64,000 nt of DNA from CAIWHR01 sp963813415. GTDB lineage: Bacteria; Pseudomonadota; Gammaproteobacteria; Burkholderiales; Casimicrobiaceae. Positions 44,717 to 54,083 of this stretch are shown here, piece by piece. The DNA lies in contig CAWEYW010000009.1 in the NCBI GenBank assembly GCA_963813415.1, positions 806,001-870,000 on the forward strand, read 5' to 3'. The notes under the pieces were generated by a model, which made no database searches, had not been told where the DNA came from, and saw nothing but the letters and a program-made list of their open reading frames with translations. The number at the start of each line of letters is the position of its first letter. The first letter of the stretch is position 1. Made by a program: the position numbers and the translations under genes.

Positions 44717-45945
44717 ATTCGATGGATGACAAGAGCGTTACCGCCAACGGCCGGTCGTACGGGCTGCCACGCCAGCCGGTCGTCGTGCTCTGCATCGACG
44801 GCTGCGAGCCGGAGTATCTCAACCAGGCGATCAGCGCCGGCTGCATGCCCTACGTTGCCGAGCTGCGCCAGCGCGGTCTCTGTCTCACCGCCGATTGCGT
44901 CGTGCCGTCGTTCACCAATCCCAACAATCTGTCGATCGTCACCGGCGTCCCGCCGTCGGTGCACGGGATCTGCGGCAACTATTTCTGGGACCGCGATGCG
45001 GGTGCCGAAGTGATGATGAACGATCCCAAGTACCTGCGCGCCGGAACGCTGCTGGCCGCGCTCGCTGATGGCGGCGCGAAGGTCGCGGTCGTCACCGCGA
45101 AGGACAAGCTGCGCGCCCTGCTCGGCCACGGGCTGTCGGGCATCTGCTTCTCCGCGGAAAAGGCCGCCGACGCGCAACTCGCGACGCATGGCATCGACGA
45201 CGTGCCGCGCCGCGTGGGCATGGAGGTGCCGTCGGTCTACAGCGCGGCCCTGTCGGAGTTCGTCTTCGCCGCGGGCGTTCGGCTCATGCGCAGCGAACGC
45301 CCGGACGTCATGTATCTCTCGACCACGGATTACGTACAGCACAAGGCGGCGCCCGGCACCGATGCCGCGAACGATTTCTACGCCATGATGGATGGCTACC
45401 TGCATGCTCTCGACGCCGAAGGTGCGGTCATCGTGCTCACGGCCGATCACGGGATGAACGCCAAGACCGATGCGTTCGGACGCCCCAACATCGTGTACCT
45501 GCAGGACCTGCTCGACCGCGCCCACGGCGCCGGAACCACGCGTGTCATCCTGCCGATCACCGATCCGTACGTGGCGCACCACGGCGCACTGGGCTCGTTC
45601 GCGACGGTATACCTCTCCGGCCCGGTCGATGGCATGGCCGCCACGCGTAGCATCGCAGCAGTCGCCGGCATCGACGCCGTGCTTGGCCGCGAGGAAGCCT
45701 GCGTCCGCTTCGAATTGCCGCCGGATCGCGTAGGCGACCTCGTCGTGATCTCCGAGCGCCTGTCGGTCATCGGTACGAGCCGTGACCGGCACGACCTCAG
45801 CGGCCTCGACGCGCCGCTGCGCTCGCACGGCGGCGTGTCGGAGCAGCAGGTACCCATCATCGCGAACCGGCCCGGCAGGGCGCTGCCCGTCGGGCGCCGG
45901 TGGCGCAACTTCGACGCGTTCGATCTCGCGCTCAATTACCTGTAG
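44713..45945 (+). CDS. phnA: Phosphonoacetate hydrolase
   Basis: 410 aa, alkaline-phosphatase superfamily; cleaves phosphonoacetate to acetate and phosphate. Zinc and nucleophile residues are in order: VVLCIDGCEPEYL (Asp), DCVVPSFTNPNNLSIVTG (Thr nucleophile), MYLSTTDYVQHKAAPG (Asp, His), VLTADHGMNAKT (Asp-His) and the C-terminal RSHGGVSEQQVP (His). The TTG start is supported by GAGGAA six bases upstream and a TTGA overlap with phnR; ATG 44722 is too far from that site. Followed by phnY after 23 bases. Confidence 0.95.
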   Translation: MNSMDDKSVTANGRSYGLPRQPVVVLCIDGCEPEYLNQAISAGCMPYVAELRQRGLCLTADCVVPSFTNPNNLSIVTGVPPSVHGICGNYFWDRDAGAEVMMNDPKYLRAGTLLAALADGGAKVAVVTAKDKLRALLGHGLSGICFSAEKAADAQLATHGIDDVPRRVGMEVPSVYSAALSEFVFAAGVRLMRSERPDVMYLSTTDYVQHKAAPGTDAANDFYAMMDGYLHALDAEGAVIVLTADHGMNAKTDAFGRPNIVYLQDLLDRAHGAGTTRVILPITDPYVAHHGALGSFATVYLSGPVDGMAATRSIAAVAGIDAVLGREEACVRFELPPDRVGDLVVISERLSVIGTSRDRHDLSGLDAPLRSHGGVSEQQVPIIANRPGRALPVGRRWRNFDAFDLALNYL

Positions 45946-45968
45946 TAGCCGATTGCAGAGGCCCCGCC

Positions 45969-47429
45969 ATGAACATGATGACCGAACTCAAGGGCCTGCG
46001 TGCGGGTCACGCCCTGCACGAGAAGATGCGCATCGCCGGCGAACTGGTCGGCGGCGAGCGCACGCTGGAGGTTCGCAACCCGTTCACGACGGCGGTCGTC
46101 GGTACGGTGCCCAAGGCGTCCGTCGCCGACGTACGACGCGCGATTGCGGCCGCGCGCGGCTACCAGGCCAAGCTCACGCGCTACGAGCGCGCCCGCATCC
46201 TGCAGCGCACGGCCGAGATCATTCGCAGCCGCACCGAGGAGCTGTCGGACCTCATCACGTCGGAGTGCGGGATCTGCAAGAAGGATTCGCTCTACGAGGT
46301 CGGACGCGCCTGCGACGTGTTCGTGTTCGCCGGCAATGCCGCCCTGGCCGATGATGGCCAGGTGTTCTCCTGCGACCTCACCCCGCACGGCAAGTCGCGC
46401 AAGGTGTACACCCTCCGCGAACCGCTGCTCGGCGTGATCTCGGCGATCACGCCCTTCAACCATCCGCTGAACCAGATCGCGCACAAGGTGGCGCCGTCGA
46501 TCGCGACCAACAACCGGATGGTGCTGAAGCCCACCGAGAAAACGCCGTTATCGGCGCTGGCTCTGGCAGACATCCTCTACGAAGCGGGACTCCCGCCGGC
46601 GATGTTCTCGGTCGTGACCGGCGACCCCCGGGAAATCGCGGACGAGCTCCTCACGCATCCGGACGTCGATCTGGTCACGTTCACCGGCGGCGTGCCCATC
46701 GGCAAGTACATCGCGTCGAAGGCCGTCTACAAGCGGCAGGTGCTCGAGCTCGGCGGCAACGATCCCATCATCGTCATGGAGGATGCGGATCTCGACGAAG
46801 CGGCGAGCCTGACTGCGGCCGGTTCGTACAAGAACTCCGGCCAGCGCTGCACGGCGGTGAAGCGCATACTCGTGCACGAGAAGGTTGCCGACCCATTCGT
46901 GGAGCGCCTGCTCGCGCGGACCCGCGCGTGGACGTACGGCGACCCGATGGACCCGACGATGGACATGGGCACCGTCATCGACGAAGCCGCGGCGCAGGGC
47001 TTCGAGGCGCGCGTCAACGAAGCGGTAGGCCTCGGCGCGCGCTTGCTGCACGGCAACAACCGCGCCGGCGCCCTGTACTCGCCGACCCTGCTCGACCACG
47101 TCACGCCGGACATGCCGCTGGTGAAGTTCGAGACGTTCGGGCCGGTATCTCCGGTGATCCGCTTTCGTGACCTCGACGAGGCGATCCGGATCGCCAACTC
47201 CACCGCGTATGGGCTCTCGTCGGCCATCTGCACGAACCGCCTCGACTACATCACCCGCTGCATCGCCGAGCTCAACGTGGGTACGGTCAACGTACGCGAG
47301 GTGCCGGGCTACCGTCTGGAACTGACGCCCTTCGGCGGCGTCAAGGATTCAGGGCTGGGGTACAAGGAAGGCGTGCAGGAGGCGATGAAGAGTTTCACCA
47401 ACGTCAAGACCTACTCGCTGCCGTGGTGA
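45969..47429 (+). CDS. phnY: Phosphonoacetaldehyde dehydrogenase
   Basis: 486-aa aldehyde dehydrogenase oxidising phosphonoacetaldehyde to phosphonoacetate. ALDH features: SAITPFNHPLNQIAHKVAPS, MVLKPTEKTPLSALALAD, VTFTGGVPIGKYIASKAV, catalytic Glu in LELGGNDPIIVMED (about residue 265) and Cys in YKNSGQRCTAVKRILV (about 299), KFETFGPVSPVI. The setting between phnA and a class III enzyme, with phnW on the other arm, identifies the substrate. Start ATG 45969; open sequence back to 45900 is the end of phnA in another frame. Confidence 0.95.
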   Translation: MNMMTELKGLRAGHALHEKMRIAGELVGGERTLEVRNPFTTAVVGTVPKASVADVRRAIAAARGYQAKLTRYERARILQRTAEIIRSRTEELSDLITSECGICKKDSLYEVGRACDVFVFAGNAALADDGQVFSCDLTPHGKSRKVYTLREPLLGVISAITPFNHPLNQIAHKVAPSIATNNRMVLKPTEKTPLSALALADILYEAGLPPAMFSVVTGDPREIADELLTHPDVDLVTFTGGVPIGKYIASKAVYKRQVLELGGNDPIIVMEDADLDEAASLTAAGSYKNSGQRCTAVKRILVHEKVADPFVERLLARTRAWTYGDPMDPTMDMGTVIDEAAAQGFEARVNEAVGLGARLLHGNNRAGALYSPTLLDHVTPDMPLVKFETFGPVSPVIRFRDLDEAIRIANSTAYGLSSAICTNRLDYITRCIAELNVGTVNVREVPGYRLELTPFGGVKDSGLGYKEGVQEAMKSFTNVKTYSLPW

Positions 47430-47478
47430 CGCGACGCCCACGCGACGGCATCACGGCGGCAGGCGCGTCCGACCCGAA

Positions 47479-48870
47479 GTGAACGACGAGTCCCCCGCCC
47501 GCGGCGGCCACCTTCCCGACCAGCCGCACGATCTCGCCGCCGAAGGCGACGTCAACCTGTCGCCGCTGCGGCGGGCCTTCGAGGCGGAGCACGTGCACGG
47601 CACCACGCGGCGGGTGCTCGACGAGGACGCCCGCCACTTCCTGCACCAGTCCCTCTCGACCCCCTGCTTCGACGCGCTGGTCGCGGCCGAGGGCATCTGG
47701 CTCGAAGATTGCGAGGGTCGGCGGATCATGGACTTCCACGGCAACAACGTCCATCAGGTCGGCTACCGCCATCCGCACGTGATCGACGCCGTCAAGGCGC
47801 AGCTCGACACGCTGCCCTTCTCGCCGCGCCGCTTCACCAACCGGGCCGCCGTCGACCTTGCCGCGCGTCTCGTGGCGCTCGCGCCCGACCCCCTCGGCAA
47901 GGTGCTGTTCGCGCCCGGCGGGACGCTCGCCATCGGCATGGCCATGAAGCTGGCGCGCCTCGCCACCGGCCGCCACAAGACGCTGTCGATGTGGGACTCG
48001 TTTCATGGCGCCTCGCTGGACGCGATCTCCATCGGCGGGGAGGCGGTGTTCCGCAAGGGCATCGGCCCGCTGCTGCCCGGCACCGAGCACGTCCCGCCGT
48101 GCGACCCTGGGTCCTGCAGCTTCGGCTGCGGGGGCCGGTGCAATCTGCGCTGCGCCGAGTACGTCGACTACGTACTCGCCAAGGAGGAGGACGTCGGGGC
48201 GGTGATCGTCGAAACGGTCCGCTGCACCGACGTGCAGATCCCCCCGCCGGATTATTACCGCATGGTGCGCGAGGCATGCGACCGCCATGGCGCGCTGCTG
48301 ATCCTGGACGAGGTGCCGATCTGCCTCGGCCGCACCGGCCGCATGTTCGCCTTCGAGCACTACGGCATCGTCCCTGACATGGTGGTCCTCGGCAAGGGAC
48401 TGGGCGGTGCAGTGTTCCCGATGGCGGCGCTGATTGCGCGGCGCGATCTCGACATCGCCGCGGACCGGGCGCTCGGCCATTACACCCACGAGAAAAGCTC
48501 GGTCGGCTGCGCTGCCGCCTTGGCCACGCTGGAAGTGATCGAGCGCGAGCAGTTGCTCGAGCGCTCCCGCACCCTCGGCGCGCGCGCACTGGAGCGGCTG
48601 CACGCGATGAAGGCGCGCCATCCGCTGATCGGCGACGTACGCGGCATCGGCCTCCTGCTCGGGATCGAGCTCGTCCGCGACGGCAAGCCCGCGCGGCGCG
48701 AGGCCGAAGCAGTCATGTACGACTGTCTCGCCAATGGCCTGTCCTTCAAGATCGGCCAGGGCAACGTGCTCACGCTCTCGCCCCCGCTGATCATCGGCGA
48801 GGGCGATCTGGACGGCGCATTCGATGTCATCGACAGAGCCTTGCACCGCGTTGAAACCGAAGGCAGCTAG
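47479..48870 (+). CDS. Class III aminotransferase-fold PLP enzyme of the AEP locus (PbfA-like)
   Basis: 463 aa. GTG start. Features: ARHFLHQSLSTPCFDALVAA, FHGNNVHQVGYRHPHVIDAV, LLILDEVPICLGRTGRMFAF (pyridine Asp), MVVLGKGLGGAVFPMAALIA with the PLP lysine, and YTHEKSSVGCAAALATLEV. A cysteine-rich insert (CDPGSCSFGCGGRCNLRC, about residues 213-230) is absent from the paralogue at 38349. PbfA-type enzymes release ammonia from (R)-1-hydroxy-2-aminoethylphosphonate to give phosphonoacetaldehyde, which phnY would take. The equation with PbfA is inference. It follows phnY by 49 bases and precedes the Na/Pi gene by 5. Confidence 0.82.
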   Translation: MNDESPARGGHLPDQPHDLAAEGDVNLSPLRRAFEAEHVHGTTRRVLDEDARHFLHQSLSTPCFDALVAAEGIWLEDCEGRRIMDFHGNNVHQVGYRHPHVIDAVKAQLDTLPFSPRRFTNRAAVDLAARLVALAPDPLGKVLFAPGGTLAIGMAMKLARLATGRHKTLSMWDSFHGASLDAISIGGEAVFRKGIGPLLPGTEHVPPCDPGSCSFGCGGRCNLRCAEYVDYVLAKEEDVGAVIVETVRCTDVQIPPPDYYRMVREACDRHGALLILDEVPICLGRTGRMFAFEHYGIVPDMVVLGKGLGGAVFPMAALIARRDLDIAADRALGHYTHEKSSVGCAAALATLEVIEREQLLERSRTLGARALERLHAMKARHPLIGDVRGIGLLLGIELVRDGKPARREAEAVMYDCLANGLSFKIGQGNVLTLSPPLIIGEGDLDGAFDVIDRALHRVETEGS

Positions 48871-48875
48871 CCAAC

Positions 48876-50603
48876 GTGCAGACTCTCCTCAATCTTCTCG
48901 CCGGCGTGTCGCTCCTCGTATGGGGCACGCACATGGTGCGCACCGGCATCCTGCGGATCTACGGCGGCGATCTGCGGCGCGTGCTGCGCCAGAGCGTCGG
49001 TCATCCGGTCAGCGCCTTTTTCGCCGGCCTCGGGGTCACCGGGCTCATCCAGAGCAGCACCGCGACGGCGCTGATCGTCGCCGCCTTCGCCGGCCAGGGC
49101 CTCATCGGCACCGCGCCGGCGCTGGCGGTGATGCTCGGCGCCGACGTCGGCACGTCGCTCGTCACGCTGGTGCTTTCGTTCGACCTGTCGTGGCTTGCGC
49201 CGCTGCTGATCTTCGTGGGCGTCACGCTGTCCCTGACGTGGCAAGCCGCCGCCGTGGGGCGCTTCGGCCGGATCCTGATCGGCCTCGGCCTGATCATCTT
49301 CGGGCTGCAATGGATCTCGGTGGCCGCCCACCCGGTGGCACAAGCCGCTGGCGTGAAGGTCATCTTCGCGTCGCTCACCGGCGACGTGCTGCTCGACATG
49401 CTGGTGGCCGCGATGCTGACGGTGCTCTGCTACTCGAGCCTCGCCGTCGTGCTGCTGATCGCCTCCCTCGCCGCGCTGCACGTCATCGGGCTGCAGGTCG
49501 CGCTCGGGCTGGTGCTCGGCGCGAACTTCGGCAATGGGCTCCTCGGCATGCTGTCCACGCTGCGGGCCGTGCCCGAAGCCCGCCGGGTGACGCTCGGCAA
49601 TTTCCTGTTCAAGCTGATCGGCTGCGTGGTTGCCCTGCCCCTCATCGACCTTCTCGTCGGACCGGTGGATGCAATGGGCCTCGATCCGGCGCGCGAGGTC
49701 GTGCTGTTCCATCTCGCGTTCAACGGGGTGCTGGCGCTGGCCTTCCTGTTCTTCACCGCACCGATCGCGCGGATCGCCGAGCGCCTGCTGCCCTCGCGGG
49801 AAGCCATGGACGACCCTGGGAAGCCGCGGCATCTCGATCCGTCCGCGCTGGCGACGCCCTCCCTCGCCATCTCCTATGCCGCGCGCGAGGCGCTGCGCAT
49901 TGGCGACGTCATCGAGCAGATGCTGATCGGCACGCTGACCGTCGTGCGCACGAACGACCGCGGCCTGGCCGAGCGCCTGCGCAAGATGGACGACGTGGTC
50001 GACGAGCTCTACACGGCGGTGAAGCTGTACCTCACGCAGATCTCGCGCGAGGCGCTGGAGGAAAAGGAAGGCCGGCGCTGGGCGGACATCGTGTCCTTCA
50101 CGATCAACATGGAGCAGATCGGTGACATCATCGAGCGCATCGTCATGGACGTCGTCGACAAGAAGATCGACAAGGGGCGCAACTTCTCCGAGGCCGGCAT
50201 GGCGGAGATCTGCGACCTGCACAGCCGCCTCGTGGCCAACCTGCGCTTCGGACTGACGGTGTTCATGACGGGTGATCTCAAGAGCGCGCAGGAGCTGCTC
50301 GCACAGAAGGTGCTCATTCGCGATCTCGAGCGCGCCTATGCCAACTCGCACCTCGAGCGTCTGGCCGGCAACACGCTGGAAAGCATCGAGACGTCGTCGC
50401 TGCACATCGATCTCATCTCGGACATGCGGCGCATCAACTCGCACATCTGCTCCATCGCCTATCCCATCCTGGAGCAGGCCGGGGTCCTGGCGCACACCCG
50501 CCTGAAGGAGAGCCCGGCGGCGGCACCGGTCCAGCGCCGCGTGCCCGAAGACGACCAGCCGCCAGGCGATGCGTGGCCCAACGGCAAGCCGCGCGTCGCG
50601 TGA
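48876..50603 (+). CDS. Na/Pi cotransporter with C-terminal PhoU-like domain (NptA/YjbB type)
   Basis: 575 aa. Residues 1-310 are membrane-spanning with the two Na/Pi repeats (GLIQSSTATALIVAAFAGQG near residue 48; LCYSSLAVVLLIASLAALHV near 185; GANFGNGLLGML). From about 330 a helical PhoU-like domain follows (DDVVDELYTAVKLYLTQISR; FSEAGMAEICDLHSRLVANL). YjbB of E. coli lowers internal phosphate, and a similar role fits here, where PhnA releases Pi from phosphonate. GTG 48876 is 5 bases after the class III gene, so it is the last gene of the phnR arm. Confidence 0.88.
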   Translation: MQTLLNLLAGVSLLVWGTHMVRTGILRIYGGDLRRVLRQSVGHPVSAFFAGLGVTGLIQSSTATALIVAAFAGQGLIGTAPALAVMLGADVGTSLVTLVLSFDLSWLAPLLIFVGVTLSLTWQAAAVGRFGRILIGLGLIIFGLQWISVAAHPVAQAAGVKVIFASLTGDVLLDMLVAAMLTVLCYSSLAVVLLIASLAALHVIGLQVALGLVLGANFGNGLLGMLSTLRAVPEARRVTLGNFLFKLIGCVVALPLIDLLVGPVDAMGLDPAREVVLFHLAFNGVLALAFLFFTAPIARIAERLLPSREAMDDPGKPRHLDPSALATPSLAISYAAREALRIGDVIEQMLIGTLTVVRTNDRGLAERLRKMDDVVDELYTAVKLYLTQISREALEEKEGRRWADIVSFTINMEQIGDIIERIVMDVVDKKIDKGRNFSEAGMAEICDLHSRLVANLRFGLTVFMTGDLKSAQELLAQKVLIRDLERAYANSHLERLAGNTLESIETSSLHIDLISDMRRINSHICSIAYPILEQAGVLAHTRLKESPAAAPVQRRVPEDDQPPGDAWPNGKPRVA

Positions 50604-50747
50604 CTGCGGGCGTGGCGTGAGCGGCATGCTCTCGTGCACGGGCGTTGACGCTTCCGTACCTAGCACGGTGTTTTCGTTCGCGGCGCTGCCGCCTGATCGG
50701 GTCGCCCTTCGATCTCCCCGCTGCGCGATCCGCGGCTGACGCGCGGG

Positions 50748-51602
50748 ATGCCCGCCAGCGAGCTTTCCCTCGGAGTAACGCTGGCTGTCCTCGGCGCGGG
50801 TGTGCTGCACGCGGGCTGGAACGCGCTGCTCAAAGGCGCACCCGGCGGCGAGCCTCTGCTCGATACCGCGGCAGTGGTGGGGGGCTCCTCGTTCTGGGGC
50901 CTCGTGGTGCTGCCGTTCGTCCCGCTGCCCGATCCGGCGGCTTGGAAATTCGCGGCGACCTCCGCCGTGATTCATTTCGCCTACTACATCACGCTGGCCC
51001 AGGCGTATCGCACCGGCGACCTGTCGTTCGCCTACCCGCTGATGCGCGGCACCGCGCCCTTGCTGGTCACGGTGCTCGGCGTGGTACTCCTGCAGGAATG
51101 GCCGACACCGCAGGCAACGGCGGGGATCCTCCTCATCTGCGCCGGGATCGTCAGCATTGCCTTCGTGCGCCGCGTGCGGCATCCGCCGGCGGCGGCGCGA
51201 TGGGCCTTCGCCAATGCCGCGATCATCGCGGCGTACACCCTCGTCGACGGCGCCGGCGCGCGTGCTTCGGGCAATGCGGCGAGCTACGTGACGTGGCTGA
51301 TCTTTATCGAAGGCCTGCCGTTCCTGCTGTGGGCACGCCTGCGCTACGGTGCGGCGGGGACGCAGTACGTGCGTACCGGATGGCGCCGCGGGCTGCTCGC
51401 CGGAGGCGGCAGCCTGGCGGCGTATGCCATCGTGCTCTGGGCCATGACCCGCGCGCCGGTCGCGGCCGTGTCCGCGCTGCGCGAAACCTCGGTGCTCTTC
51501 GCCGCCCTCATCGGCGCGATCTGGCTGCGCGAAGGCTTCGGTCTCGCACGTCTTGCGGGTGCCGCAAGCGTGGTCGCCGGCATCGCCACCCTGAAGCTGT
51601 GA
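50748..51602 (+). CDS. EamA/DMT-family membrane transporter
   Basis: 284 aa, about ten membrane segments in two EamA repeats. Features: GVTLAVLGAGVLHAGWNALL at the start, AYPLMRGTAPLLVTVLGVVL in repeat one and VSALRETSVLFAALIGAIWL in repeat two, the pattern of small-metabolite exporters. ATG 50748. It ends 22 bases before the FAD dehydrogenase at 51625 and is probably co-transcribed. Substrate unknown. Confidence 0.85.
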   Translation: MPASELSLGVTLAVLGAGVLHAGWNALLKGAPGGEPLLDTAAVVGGSSFWGLVVLPFVPLPDPAAWKFAATSAVIHFAYYITLAQAYRTGDLSFAYPLMRGTAPLLVTVLGVVLLQEWPTPQATAGILLICAGIVSIAFVRRVRHPPAAARWAFANAAIIAAYTLVDGAGARASGNAASYVTWLIFIEGLPFLLWARLRYGAAGTQYVRTGWRRGLLAGGGSLAAYAIVLWAMTRAPVAAVSALRETSVLFAALIGAIWLREGFGLARLAGAASVVAGIATLKL

Positions 51603-51624
51603 GCCTGCACGTCGACGGAGCACC

Positions 51625-54048
51625 GTGAACACACCCCCCACCCAGGCCCGCGTCGTCGTGGTCGGCGGCGGCATCGCCGGTGTCTCGACCGCCTACCATC
51701 TGGCCAAGCTTGGCATTCGTGACGTCGTGCTGCTCGAGCAGGGACGCCTGACCTGCGGCACGACCTGGCACGCCGCCGGGCTTGTCGGCCAATTGCGTGC
51801 AACGCGCAACGCGACGCGCATGAGCCGCGATGGCATCGCGCTCTACGCATCGCTGGAAGCGGAAACCGGCCTTGCGACGGGGTGGAAGCAGTGCGGCAGC
51901 CTCAACATCGCCAGCACACCCGAACGCCTCACGCTACTGAAGCGGCAGATGGCGCGTGCGCGCAGCTTCGGCATCGAGTTCGAGTTCGTCGCGCCCGTGG
52001 ATATCGCACGAATGGCGCCGATCCTGCGCACCGACGACCTCCTGGGGGGCGTGTGGATTCCGGGCGACGGCAAGGCCAATCCCACCGATCTCACGCAGTC
52101 GCTCGCCAAAGGCGCGCGGATGCGGGGCGCCACGCTGCTCGAAGGCGTGCGCGTCACCGCGGTCGAAACGGAAAGGCGACGGGTGCGCGCGGTGCACTGG
52201 CGCGCGGGCGATACCGAGGGACGCACCGCATGCGAGACGCTCGTGAACTGCGCCGGGCAATGGGCGCGCGCCTTCGGCCGGATGGCGGGCGTGACCGTGC
52301 CCCTCTATGCGGCAGAGCATTTCTACATGGTGACGAAGGCCATTCCCGGCATCACCCCCGCGCTTCCGGTCATTCGCGATCCGGACCGGTTCATCTACTA
52401 CAAGGAAGAGGTCGGTGGCCTCGTCATGGGGGGCTTCGAACCGAAAGCCAAGCCCTGGAACGTCGACCCCATTCCGGAGGGCTTCGAGTTCCAGCTCCTG
52501 CCGGAGGATTGGGACCAGTTCCAGGTGCTCATGGAAGGCGCCGTGCACCGCACACCCTGCCTCGAAACGGCGGAAGTGAAGTTGCTGCTGAACGGGCCCG
52601 AGAGCTTCACGCCCGACGGCAATTTCATCCTCGGCGAAGCGCCGGAGCTCGACGGCTATTTCGTGTGCGCCGGATTCAACTCGGCCGGCATCGCCAACGC
52701 GGGCGGCGCGGGACGGCTCACCGCCGAGTGGATCGTGGCAGGCTCGCCATCGCTCGACCTGTGGGATGTGGACATCCGCCGGTTCGCCCCCTTCCATGCC
52801 AATCGGCGGCACCTCGCCGACCGCACGGTGGAATCGCTTGGCCTGCACTACGCGATGCGCTGGCCGCGCGAGGAGCTCACGACCGTGCGCCCGCTGCGCC
52901 GGTCGCCGCTGTATGACCGGCTCGCCGCCCGCGGCGCGGTGTTCGGCACGAAGATGAACTGGGAGCGCGCGAACTACTTCCTGCCGGTCGGCGCTGCCGT
53001 GCCGCCACCGACCTTCGGCATCCCCGGCTGGCTGCCGCACGTGCTCGAGGAACAGCGCGCCTGCCGCGAGAACGTGGTCGTGTTCGACCAGACGTCCTTC
53101 GCCAAATTCGTGCTGAAGGGCCGCGATGCAGTGCGCGTGCTGCAGCACCTGGCGGCCAACGACGTCGACGTCGCCCCGGGCCGCATGGTCTACACCGCGC
53201 TGCTCAACGAGCGCGGCGGCTTCGAGAGCGACCTCACGATGGTGCGGCTTGCCGATGATGCGTTCTTCATCATCACCGGCTCCGCGCAGGGGACCCGCGA
53301 CGCGGCGTGGATCGAGCGCCACATCGATCCCGACCAGCACGCGAGTCTCGTCGATGTAACGAGCGCGTGGTCGGTCGTCTCGGTGATGGGCCCGCAGGCG
53401 GAGGCGTTGCTCGCGCGGCTCTCACCCGACGATCTCTCGCGCGCGGCGATGCCCTTCGGCACGGCGCGCGAGATCGACGTCGGCTACGCGCGGGTGCGGG
53501 CAACGCGGATGAGCTACGTGGGCGGCCCCGGGTACGAGCTCTACGTGCCGACCGAGCAATGCGTCACGCTCTACGATGCATTACACAGCGAAGGACCCGC
53601 GTTCGGCCTGCGGGACGCCGGCTACTACGCGCTGGACGCGCTGCGTATCGAGGCCGGCCGGCGCGCATGGGGCGCCGAGCTGTCACCCGATGAGTCCCCC
53701 TGGGAGGCGGGCCTCGGCCACGCCGTGAAGCTCGACAAGCCAGGCGGTTTCATCGGGCGCGACGCACTCGTCGCGAACGCCAGTGCACCGCTGCACAAGC
53801 GCCTGCTGCTTTTCACGTTCGACGACGCCGCAGCGTTCCCGTGGGGCGGCGAGCCCCTGGTCGTGAACGGCCGGATGGCCGGCGAGCTCACGTCGACCGG
53901 CTACTCCTGGCGGCAGGGGCGCGCGATCGCCATGGCGTATGCGCGCGGTGACGCGTCCCTGACGGAGGAAGCCGCGCTCGGCGCAAGCTACGAAGTGGAG
54001 ATCGCCGGCGTGCGTCATCGCGTCACCCCGCACCTTCGTCTGGGCTGA
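51625..54048 (+). CDS. Sarcosine/dimethylglycine dehydrogenase-like FAD protein with GcvT domain
   Basis: 807 aa. The N-terminal DAO-type FAD domain begins RVVVVGGGIAGVSTAYHLAK and has the covalent-flavin-type region CGTTWHAAGLVGQLRATRN. A FAO_M-like linker follows (from about residue 375), then an aminomethyltransferase (GcvT) domain from about 430 with VFDQTSFAKFVLKGRDAVRV and a GcvT-C barrel ending DASLTEEAALGASYEVEI. Such enzymes oxidatively demethylate N-methyl amines, passing formaldehyde to tetrahydrofolate. Substrate could be sarcosine, dimethylglycine or another N-methyl amino acid. The histidine for covalent FAD is tentative. Confidence 0.88.
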   Translation: MNTPPTQARVVVVGGGIAGVSTAYHLAKLGIRDVVLLEQGRLTCGTTWHAAGLVGQLRATRNATRMSRDGIALYASLEAETGLATGWKQCGSLNIASTPERLTLLKRQMARARSFGIEFEFVAPVDIARMAPILRTDDLLGGVWIPGDGKANPTDLTQSLAKGARMRGATLLEGVRVTAVETERRRVRAVHWRAGDTEGRTACETLVNCAGQWARAFGRMAGVTVPLYAAEHFYMVTKAIPGITPALPVIRDPDRFIYYKEEVGGLVMGGFEPKAKPWNVDPIPEGFEFQLLPEDWDQFQVLMEGAVHRTPCLETAEVKLLLNGPESFTPDGNFILGEAPELDGYFVCAGFNSAGIANAGGAGRLTAEWIVAGSPSLDLWDVDIRRFAPFHANRRHLADRTVESLGLHYAMRWPREELTTVRPLRRSPLYDRLAARGAVFGTKMNWERANYFLPVGAAVPPPTFGIPGWLPHVLEEQRACRENVVVFDQTSFAKFVLKGRDAVRVLQHLAANDVDVAPGRMVYTALLNERGGFESDLTMVRLADDAFFIITGSAQGTRDAAWIERHIDPDQHASLVDVTSAWSVVSVMGPQAEALLARLSPDDLSRAAMPFGTAREIDVGYARVRATRMSYVGGPGYELYVPTEQCVTLYDALHSEGPAFGLRDAGYYALDALRIEAGRRAWGAELSPDESPWEAGLGHAVKLDKPGGFIGRDALVANASAPLHKRLLLFTFDDAAAFPWGGEPLVVNGRMAGELTSTGYSWRQGRAIAMAYARGDASLTEEAALGASYEVEIAGVRHRVTPHLRLG

Positions 54049-54083
54049 CCGCATAAAGCGCGTGCAAAGTCGCGCGGGCGGGG

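Noticed and set aside
48867..51674. Very long reverse-strand open frame (about 935 codons)
   Set aside because: It is antisense to the Na/Pi transporter and EamA genes; composition is His/Arg/Gln-rich with no recognisable domain, as expected for GC-rich shadow frames.
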